Shown here piece after piece: positions 55,706 through 64,000 of a DNA stretch of 64,000 nucleotides. The notes below the pieces were generated by a model. It was given only the letters and a program-made list of their open reading frames with translations, was not told where the DNA came from and made no database searches. The stretch's first letter is position 1. Each line of letters begins with the position of its first letter. This stretch comes from Bufo bufo (Eukaryota > Chordata > Amphibia > Anura > Bufonidae), in the NCBI RefSeq assembly GCF_905171765.1, contig NC_053395.1, positions 185,522,156-185,586,155 on the forward strand, in the 5' to 3' direction. The position numbers and the translations under genes are program-made.

Positions 55706-56266
55706 ATTTTAGTTGTACTGAAGCAATCAAAAATGAGCAAGTCACATTATTTTTATTTTACGTATGTGCACCATTAGAAGCCCAAAAGAGCACCATTAGA
55801 GCACAGAAAGATATTGTTACCATCCCCACAGGGTGTCCCAAGATCCGTGCCAAATCACCAATGAGAAGTATAAAAAACACTTTGCCATTCCTATTCAAGG
55901 ATTTCAATCATTTTTATTGCCTTCAGTCCAATAATGATTTTGGCTTGATGTGAAAGAACTCTAGTTTGAAAAGAATACTCCAAATAGGCGGTTTCCATAT
56001 ACTACATACCTGACAATGATGGACGCCTGAATAGATGCCCGATATAGATCTTAAGAGCCATGTTCTTAAAAAAACACTGAAGACTGACAGCCGAAAAAGA
56101 CCACATGGTCCATCTAGTCTGCCCTCGTCATTATTAGGAGCTGTCTGCCATAAACAGCGCCACTCCTGTCTAATTCAAGTGGATGGGGGATAATAATAAA
56201 CTACAAAACCATTCCAAGTTCATTGACAAAAAGTGTACTTTTTCTAATCCTAGACAACTTCTTTAA
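55706..56266. other. Unassigned, with a short SINE/LINE-like motif
   Basis: ACATGGTCCATCTAGTCTGC at 56101-56120 is a word I associate with frog interspersed repeats. The rest holds no gene. Confidence 0.4.
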
Positions 56267-56270
56267 TTAA

Positions 56271-56540
56271 AGGGGTTCTGAAAGATTTTGTTTTTGCAAC
56301 TCAGCACCCCCCCCCCCCCCCCCACCCCCTTGTCTGGACTTACGGGAAGTTTACTTACCTGCTTCCAGGCGCTGCTCCTCGCTCCTTCTCCTCCAGGCCT
56401 GCAAATCTCTGCTGCCCTCCCTAGCTAAAAACATCGAGTTTGACGGGCCTGCAGCCAATCACTGGCCGCGGTAATGATCGGATCCCCTTGCATCATGGGA
56501 CCATTTGTTATGATGTAAGGGGAGTAACACGTATCCTTTT
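56271..56540. mobile_element. TTAA-type MITE left end with C-run
   Basis: TTAA at 56267-56270 precedes AGGGGTTCTGAAAG. A run of about 17 Cs is at 56308-56324. The right end is not found. Confidence 0.4.
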
Positions 56541-56559
56541 TTTTTTTTTTTAAATCAGT

Positions 56560-57070
56560 TTTTATTTTCTGATTTCTTATTCTGTTTTCTTAACAGGATT
56601 ATGGGGGCGGCCATGCTTTCTAACAGCATTTAGAAAGCAATAAGAAACTTGCTTTACGGCAGCCCCATGGGCCGTAGACACAATGGTCAGGACGGTCACT
56701 CTTTGACTTCTATGGGAGAGTTTTCTAGGCATGCTCTGTGACCTGTGCAGAAGTCATCGTACAAGGAAAGAATAGATAAGATTTGACAATCACCTATTGT
56801 GAATAGTGGATCCTGTCTTATCTATACACAGAGGTGATATCATTACAGGCAGGATTCGAATGACAGATAAGCAGATAACTGCAGTAACATGATCTGTACA
56901 GACAAAGAAGTGGCGTCTGTTATTATTCTCAGTGGCCAGTGTGAAAACTGTAGAATTTTATGTTTTTGTCTAAATAAAGATATTGACATGGAAAATAACA
57001 TATTCACAAATTAAAAATAAAACGGGATTTCAACAATAGGTCATTTTCTGATCACACATTCTCTTTAAAT
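56560..57070. repeat. Interspersed repeat F, copy 3 (reverse)
   Basis: ACTTCTATGGGAGAGTTTTC, GGCATGCTCTGTGACCTGTG and CACTGGCCACT-like words are reverse complements of copies at 28590 and 36900. This is the longest copy. Confidence 0.6.
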
Positions 57071-59108
57071 GGCAGATAACATTTTTGGTGACACATTTCC
57101 TTTAAGTCTATGTACTGTATTCTGCCTAATATTCAGGTTCAAATACAGTATATAAACAGACATCTCATACAGATTTAATGACTTGTCCTTATCATAGTAT
57201 TTAGAAGTATTTTAATATGATTCTGGGTATTTCTAGGTCAAAGCGAATATGTTATTGCTTATGCTCTTACACATATTAGTTTTCTTGTACTGTTGCTGAC
57301 TGTATCCTTATAGCGCTTGCAAAGCACCTCCACTATGTGTGTGGTTAGCTCGGGAGGTTTTGCTACGCTGTGTTTTGTAATGTATATGTCATGAACAAAG
57401 GAACCAGGAGCGATGAGAAGGTCACGCAAAGACGGCCAAACTGTAATTTTCCTTTTAGTTGACCATCAACTTTGTAGAATTACTGTCACACATGCCCACT
57501 GTTGACACGAGTGAATTATATGCTATTATACAATAATATTGGTCATCTGCCAAGAACTTATCATCCACATGTACAGTATTTTTTCCACTGTTGAAATAGT
57601 TTATGGCTGTCAAATATATAGTTTAGCTACGAATACGCATGGATTAGTAATAGAGTTAAACACATATCTAGTCCGAGATCCTCTAGAACTCCTCTTGGCC
57701 TTAGACTATTGCTTTTTGAGCTGATTTATGCTAACATCCCAAGCCATAAGCTTCTAAAGAGTTTTCAAAGACCCCCAAATTTTATTTAACATAACAGGGA
57801 TTGTTGTAAATAAAATAATAAAATAAGACTTACTCACCTGTCTGCTTCTCCCCTCCATTCCAACGCTGCCCACCAGCGCTGGTAGGTACATGGGTGCAAC
57901 GCAGGAGTGCAAACGGAGGGACTGGCGGATGATGGATGCAATGACCAGGCCCATTTGGTTAGAGTAAATAGTATATCTCTTTACAGAGTAGATGATAGAG
58001 GTTGTAGTACATAAACAAGCAGTAGGCAAAGTTCAGAGTTATATAACACTGCAGGATTCTCCCACAGGTTGTATATCGGAGGTGGCATTAATGGTAGTAG
58101 TCTTCCCTGAGTCTCTCTCTAGATACACTATGCAATCCTTCCAAATGACCACAGCCATGCAATAACTCTCAATATGCTTTCTGCAATGCCCAGTCAGTGG
58201 CTTGCAGAACTTGGATCGGAGGTGGGTCAGCCAATCACCCTGGCAACTGCACCAAAGAGCTGCAAGTTAACTATTTGCTGCCTATACACAACCATCTCAG
58301 ATAAACTGTGCTCAGGAAAATGAATGCTTTAACCACTTAAGTAGCTCGGCAATAAATCACTGCAGAGGTCTCAGGTACCAGGGAGATCTTCAAATTTGAA
58401 GGAAAAGAATGTAAAGGTTAGGGGTCTAACCTGGGCCTGGAGGGTGTGATGGAGCTGAAGTTGATGAAAAAATGCTGAACTCTACAATGAAAGAAAAAAA
58501 GAGTTGGCATCAGAAAATACATGTATTATGAACTTTACTCCAGCCCAAATTTCTACCCCAGGAAGATCACACAAGTGAGGAAGATGGGGTTACATCACAG
58601 GGTCTAAAAAGTAGACTCCTACCCTTTGGCAAACTATCACATCTGGGCTATAGTTTTAAATGGAAGATATATTGTTGAGCAAAGTCTATGGTGGTATAGT
58701 AGATTTTCGAGACTTTCATATGAGGCTAGCAAGGCCCCAGCCAAAGCAGTAGCAGCATTGGAAAATGGATATCTCAAATTAAAAAGCATGTCAACTTAAT
58801 ACGCCTGCAGCGCTGGACATATTCTTCATTCACTGGAATTTCTGGAAAGAAATGGAAATGTATTGATCACAATGAGTAAAGTTCCACGAAAATTTCACAA
58901 GAAAAATCGCTTCATGCTGGATGTACCGAAATAGAAGGAGACGTGTTCTCCGCCATCTTCAGGGACTGCAGTCAATTACTAAATGAGCTCCAATCCTATG
59001 CTTCTTCTACAGTGTACACAAAGAATCATATCCACCTCATGGGCCGATCTATAACCAGCCCTAATAATGAGCTATAATGTGTTCAAAATATTTCGGTTAT
59101 CAGGAGAC
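57071..59108. other. Unassigned, 2 kb
   Basis: No motif, terminal repeat or domain recognised. It is one of the few stretches that may be ordinary single-copy host sequence. The frames here are short and overlap on both strands. Confidence 0.4.
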
Positions 59109-59436
59109 ATAGGGGGAGATTTATCAAGACTGGTGCTTCCTCCAGCAGTCAATGTGCCCAAGCAGAAATATACGGCAGCTCTGAGTTGCCATAGAATTCT
59201 GGCTTAATTTGCACCAGAAAACTGGCGTAATTGAAGATGAATTTGTGGTGGTGGTGGCTGGTCCCTCCCCCTTCCCTCAATTGTCTTGCCCACTTACGGA
59301 AAAGTGACAAGGGCAACGTAAAAAAAACGTCACTTGCGAAAAATCTGTCAAGTCACGTCTGACGTTGGAAACATACAGTTTGCGACTTATTTATGTCACT
59401 TTTCTGGTGCAGGGAGGGGGATATATCTCCCTCATA
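59109..59436. repeat. MITE-like element with ATAGGGGGAGAT ends
   Basis: The left end ATAGGGGGAGATTTATCAAG and the right end ATATATCTCCCTCATAG are inverted. A shorter relative, ATAGGGGAGATTTATCAAAC, lies at about 46570. Confidence 0.55.
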
Positions 59437-59466
59437 GTTTCGGACAGAAGTGACCATTATTGTTAA

Positions 59467-59770
59467 AAGGGTTTTTCGAGACTTTACTACTCTTTACTCC
59501 TCTGGATAGGTCATCAATATCTGATCGGTGGAGGTCTAACACCTGGGATCCCGCCGATCTGCTGTTTGAGAAGGCACTGGGGCTCCTATGAGCGCCGCGG
59601 TCTTCTCCCTGCTTACCAAGCACAGCGCCGTACATTTCATAGAGCTGTGCTTGGTATCACATTTCAGCCTCATTCAGTGGGGCTGAGCTGCACCTGGGCC
59701 ATGTGACGTCACTCATCCCAGGGAAAGTTGGAGAAGGCTGCGGCGCTACTGCGGGAGCCATGAACCAGAC
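59467..59770. mobile_element. AGGGGTT-family MITE, right end lost
   Basis: TTAA at 59463-59466 precedes AAGGGTTTTTCGAGAC, then GGATAGGTCATCAATATCTG. It stops near 59770. Confidence 0.6.
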
Positions 59771-59774
59771 AGAG

Positions 59775-60860
59775 CTGAACACTTTATTATTAGATACAGA
59801 AGTATCCAAGTAATAATTTTTTGCTTAATGTTTCTGACAGAATCTGCAATGGAGGCCGCAGACAAAGCCTCGGATACTGATGTGAACAAGCCCATAGCTG
59901 ATATTGTCTGTTCTCTGTAGCTCACTTGTCAGATTTGCTGTACATACAGGTAGAGGAGAATCATCTGATTATTATCATTAGAGGGCGAGCAAGTTAATGA
60001 CATCTCTGTTGTACTGCTGGAGGCCTAGATAAGGTAGGATAGCAACATTATACACACAGATAATGTCCTATATGCATCTGTCCTGGTGTCTGGGGGACCT
60101 GGGCTCCATCGCTTCCTGGAGACTGTAATAATCTATGAGATTTCTCTGTCAATCGCATCCCATTCGTTTCAGTTGCCATAAAGCGCACATATATCATGAA
60201 ATACAGAAAGGAAATGTGTGCATCCAATATGGAAGACCCTAGGGAAGGGAAGTAACAAAAGCAGCTACAACGTTCATAAAAAATATACATTATTAACTAC
60301 AAGTTCAAGTCTAATTAATGGATACTAATATTAAATATATGACACACTCCCTTTAAGAAGGATTATAAATTAGCAGTATTTTAATGGTTTACAGGTCATA
60401 ATAATAAGATATGAAATACAAGTTAAAGGCATACTTGTCAACCACATCGGAAAAAGGGGAGACATCGTGGATTGGCAAATCTCCCAGGAGCTGTATGGAG
60501 AGCTGCAGCCCTGGGGCCCGAAGTACATGTGCATAGTTGCCAATAGTCCTGAATTTGCAGGGACTGTCCATAATATTCAGAGACAGTCCTTGCAAATTTT
60601 GGCTTTCCAGGGTCAAAAATGGGTGAGGTGTATGCAAGCCCAACCAAAAAAAACAAACAGGCAGTCCTGGCTGGTTTGGAGGCTTTCCTGCGGACAGGGG
60701 CTAATTGTATCGGGTGGAGCACCATATAGATAGATGCAGGGTGCTGTATGAAAGGGGACATGGGCTTGCCAAAAAACACATATGTGGCACCCACGCCAAT
60801 CTACCATAGTCCTGGATTCAAATGTCAGCAAGTAACGTTAAGGCCTGGTGCACACCACCG
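59775..60860. other. Unassigned
   Basis: GCCTGGTGCACACCACCG just before 60861 is the left end of another TAA-type MITE without a partner. No gene. Confidence 0.4.
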
Positions 60861-60863
60861 TAA

Positions 60864-61173
60864 GGCTGGGTTCACACGAGCGGATGCCGTGCGTGGCATC
60901 CGCTCCGTGAAAGAGTGCCAAGACCCGATGCAGACTGCAGAAGCACGGAGCATTAACATGACTGATAATGCTCCGTGCCTCTCTGTGATCTCTTTACTAC
61001 GAAATCACAGTGAGATAAAGTTGTCACTGTGATTTCGTAGTAAAGAGATCACAGAGAGGCACGGAGCATTATCAGTCATGTTAATGCTCCGTGCTTCTGC
61101 AGTCTGCATCGGGTCTTGGCACTCTTTCACGGAGCGGATGCCACGCACGGCATCCGCTCGTGTGAACCCAGCC
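60864..61173. mobile_element. Near-perfect 310-bp palindromic MITE, TAA-flanked
   Basis: TAA lies at 60861-60863 and 61174-61176. The ends are GGCTGGGTTCACACGAGCGG and its complement. Each arm is about 150 bp and I find no mismatch between them by eye; the centre is about ten bases. The smaller inverted word GGATGCCGTGCGTGGCATCC lies inside each arm. Confidence 0.9.
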
Positions 61174-61176
61174 TAA

Positions 61177-62183
61177 GAGTTTAGCGGCCACAGAACACGG
61201 ATCCCGGCTGTGCCAATACACCTAGAGGCTCAGCTCTCTCTGCAACTGCCGCGCCCTCTGCACTTTGACTGACAGGGCCAGGTGTGATCTTGTTTTTACT
61301 ACCAAAGTGCACATGTAACAGGTAAGCCAGTGTCATAGGTACAAATCTCCTGACAGATGTCCTTTAAAAGGGGTGTCCACTTTGGACGACCACTGCAGCC
61401 ACATACCCTGGTCACGAGCTTGTCAGCTTACAATTTATTTTCTCTGAAAAATGTGTAATTCACTGACACGACTCGCTGGCCAGCCGTTCTTTACAACAGC
61501 TCTACCCTCTGACATAATCATCTCCTCTAGAAGAAAAATGGAGCGTGCACACAGACCAATATTCCAATTCCCCAAAGCTGCACTAGATAATAAGGCAAAT
61601 CTTGAGAAGTCATCACAAATGCCCTATGACCTAGACAATCAGTGACTGTGCAGACAGCAGTGCACCAGTCTCCATGCGGTAGGAGAGTCGGTCCCCGGAA
61701 TACACTGACATAACATTGGGTAAAGCAACAAACCCATGAATGAGAGGAAGTCATCACAATGGAGCGGCTCATCGGGCTGGAACTGTGTATTTACGGAAAG
61801 TATGTACAGGCGGGTTTATATTGAGCTCTTCTACGTTACTAGCAATGCACTAAACAGGAAGCGAGAACAGCGTCAGTTCCTGGATGATGTATTAACCTCA
61901 ATGTACAGCATAGTGTCTGCAATTCACAGCAAATACATACTGCAAACGGGTTATCAGTATGTTCAGCTTCCTGAGGGCACAATATACGTTAGTTCTGGCC
62001 GAGACATATGTACAACTGCCTAAAGGCATATATTTTAAGGCCGTTTATTATTTATATGATGCAGACGATCTGCAGGTACCCATGAGGTGTAACGCTAAAT
62101 ATGGAGCAGCAAGGAATGACCGCGGTATGTCCGATTACTATCGGTTACATCAAGGAGCTGTAAAGTGGCCGTGTACTTCAAGT
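61177..62183. other. Unassigned
   Basis: TTTAAAAGGGGTGTCCAC near 61363 is a truncated left end of a TTAA MITE. No gene. Confidence 0.4.
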
Positions 62184-62437
62184 AAACATTTGATATGTCA
62201 TAGGGACATATCGAAAGTTTAGACCGATCTCGAGAACGAGGGGAGAGAAGCACTCACTTAGGGCGCTCTTTCTTCTCGCTGCGCGAGACAGGAGCAAAAT
62301 GGACCCATAGACTTTCTATTAAATGTGTCTCGCTAAGCGAGTGCTTCTTTCCCCTCGTTCTAGAGATCGTGGGGGGTCTCAACGGTCCGACCCTCACAAA
62401 TCTAAACTTTTGGTATGTCCTTATGACTTATCAAAAC
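62184..62437. repeat. Palindromic MITE, ATATGTC-type, copy 2
   Basis: AAACATTTGATATGTCATAG pairs with TATGTCCTTATGACTTATCA. The interior CTCGAGAACGAGGGGAGAGA pairs with CTTTCCCCTCGTTCTAGAGA. It matches 2047-2366 in layout. Confidence 0.6.
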
Positions 62438-62602
62438 TAGACAGCCACCTTTGAAATGGTGGGGGAAGATGTGGAGGTCCACACATTTCTCCTGCAGTAA
62501 TAACTGTAGAATTACATGGTGCTCCATAAGAAGCCCACACAGATGTATCTCATGGGGTGGGCTGAAGACAAATAGCCACCATTTAGAGTTCTATTTAATT
62601 AA

Positions 62603-62960
62603 AGGGGTTATCTTTTAATATTCATGACCTATACTCAGGATAGGTCATCAATATCAGATCAGCTGTTAAGAGAGGCCGGCGCTCTATGACCGCTGCAGCC
62701 TCTTCCTAGGCCATGTGACGTCACCGTAGAGCGGTCATATAGCCAAGCTGCAGTTCACCCCTATAGAAGTAAATGGAGCCGAGCTGCAATAGCAAGCAGA
62801 GCCATTATACTAAGTACGGAGCTGTGCTTGGAGAGATGTCGGGAACAAGCTGTGCTCCCTATAGCTCAGGTGAGTGCAGAGGCGGCTCCCTAAAAAAGCT
62901 GACTGGCAGGGGGTGCCGGGACTCTGACCCCCGCCGATCTAATAATGATGACCTATCCTG
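62603..62960. mobile_element. AGGGGTT-family MITE, right end lost
   Basis: TTAA at 62599-62602 precedes AGGGGTTATCTTTTAA. The right side reaches GATGACCTATCCTGA and stops. Confidence 0.65.
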
Positions 62961-63101
62961 AATGGAACCTACAGAGAAAAAGTATAAAGAAATAATCTGT
63001 GGACTCCTGGTTTTGGCTTACAAATACTGATGAAAAATGATCACCGAATACTGACCATGTGAAAGTGACCATAGGTTGTTGTAGTGAAGCTGTTCCTTTA
63101 A

Positions 63102-63323
63102 AGAGGTTTTCCAAACTCCTATTCATTTGATTGGGAGCTAAGTTGTAGTAACCGGGCATGAACCCAGCTGTGCTTTTGGCTCCTTCCAAAATAGTAGTTC
63201 AGGCGCCATGAGCCGCAGGGAACAGCTGATTAGTGGGGGTGACAGAAATCAGATCCCAGAAACCAAATATTAATGACCTATCCAGAGGATAGGTTATCAA
63301 TATCCGGATCCTGGAAAACCCCT
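63102..63323. mobile_element. AGGGGTT-family MITE, short copy
   Basis: TTAA at 63098-63101 precedes AGAGGTTTTCCAAAC. The right end is GGAAAACCCCT, followed by TTAG in place of TTAA. Confidence 0.65.
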
Positions 63324-63375
63324 TTAGGCTACATGCACACAAACGTTATTTGTTTCAGTGTCCGTTTAAATATGC
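63324..63375. mobile_element. TTA-type MITE left end, truncated by Tc1 element D
   Basis: TTA is followed by GGCTACATGCACACAAACG; only about 45 bp remain before Tc1 sequence begins. Confidence 0.5.
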
Positions 63376-63606
63376 CTTCTGGAGTGGCCCAGTCAGAGTC
63401 CTGACCTCAACCTGATTGAGATGCTGTGGCATGACCTCAAGAAAGCGATTCACACCAGACATCCCAAGAATATTGCTGAACTGAAACAGTTCTGTAAAGA
63501 GGAATGGTGAAGAATTACTCCTGACCATTGTGCACGTCTGATCTGCAACTACAGGAAACGTTTGGGTGAAGTTATTGCTGCCAAAGGAGGTTCAACCAGT
63601 TATTAA
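63376..63606 (+). pseudogene. Tc1 transposase C-terminal fragment
   Basis: The frame starts inside the catalytic domain: [20 protein letters not shown], then [19 protein letters not shown]. It keeps the DD34E glutamate in NLIE. A TGA at 63508-63510 interrupts KEEW and RITPDHC. The end reads [12 protein letters not shown] followed by TAA. The first 250 or so residues, including both aspartates, are absent. Confidence 0.85.
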
Positions 63607-63825
63607 ATCCAAGGGTTCACATACTTTTTCCACCTGCACTGTGAATGTTTACATGGTGTGTTTAATAAAAACATGGTAACATTTAATTCTTTGTGTGTTA
63701 TTAGTTTAAGCAGACTGTGATTGTCTATTGTAGTGACTTAGATGAAGATCAGATCACATTTTATGACCAATTTGTGCAGAAATCCAAATAATTCCAAAGG
63801 GTTCACATACTTTCTCTTGCAACTG
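63376..63825 (+). mobile_element. Tc1 element D, 5'-truncated
   Basis: The right terminal repeat ends AAAGGGTTCACATACTTTCT then CTTGCAACTG at 63825, followed by TA (63826-63827). A direct echo AAGGGTTCACATACTTTTTC lies at about 63612, just after the transposase stop, as in Tc1 elements with long terminal repeats. The left end and most of the gene are missing. Confidence 0.8.
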
Positions 63826-63835
63826 TATATGAATG

Positions 63836-64000
63836 AAAGTGACCTCTTGTTCGAGATCCGGACTTACGCGATAATCCAGTCAATGTACAGAGAGTCGTGT
63901 TGTCATTTGACCTCTTTCAAGATGGCCGCTTGATGTGTGGGATTGATCTGCGCATACTTGATTAGATCCTTTTTCGTCACAGTGACGTATCTGTTGTACG
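63836..64000. other. Unassigned window end
   Basis: Nothing recognised. Confidence 0.3.

Noticed and set aside
57071..59108. Possible host exon in the 2-kb repeat-poor stretch
   Set aside because: No frame with a recognisable domain and no splice-flanked conserved segment could be supported by eye.

Overview
The window is repeat-rich vertebrate nuclear DNA with no recognisable host gene. Its repeat content fits an amphibian, most likely a frog: a piggyBac with TTAACCCCTTAAGG ends, several Tc1 families, an L2/CR1-type LINE 3' end, a tRNA-derived SINE, TTAA- and TAA-flanked palindromic MITEs, and small hAT MITEs. The organism call is inference from repeat style. The window is probably intergenic or intronic.

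Layout. 0-9 kb: a hAT copy (about 2828-5238) carrying a large palindromic TAA-flanked element, then nested MITEs and a GACCTCAGATCAGAC repeat holding a short insert with a hammerhead-ribozyme fold. 9.9-16.1 kb: a complete 6.2-kb piggyBac with TTAA on both sides, an uninterrupted 599-codon transposase (minus strand, DDD triad and zinc-finger tail present), five 395-bp tandem units and a nested hAT MITE. 16.7-18.0 kb: a dead Tc1. 20.6-25.2 kb: a second hAT copy with an exact 8-bp duplication, split by a 3.6-kb piggyBac relative that has no transposase. 26-44 kb: mostly MITEs, minisatellites and a SINE. 44.5-47.5 kb: a TTAA MITE split by a Tc1 with a damaged transposase, then a hAT element. 48.4-49.4 kb: a mariner-type MITE split by a 716-bp insert with a 16-bp target duplication and a well-formed hammerhead ribozyme. 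52.9-54.6 kb: a LINE tail split by a third Tc1. 55-64 kb: MITEs, including a 310-bp almost perfect hairpin, and a truncated fourth Tc1.

How the parts relate. The intact piggyBac transposase is the only reading frame I would call a functional gene candidate. The second piggyBac shares its ends and sub-terminal palindrome and could be mobilised by it. The Tc1 transposases are all broken at or beside the DDE catalytic residues. The two hammerhead inserts look like Penelope-type retroelement fragments. Nesting gives relative ages: hAT copies and LINE tail older; piggyBac, Tc1 and ribozyme inserts younger. Stretches listed as unassigned hold nothing I can name.
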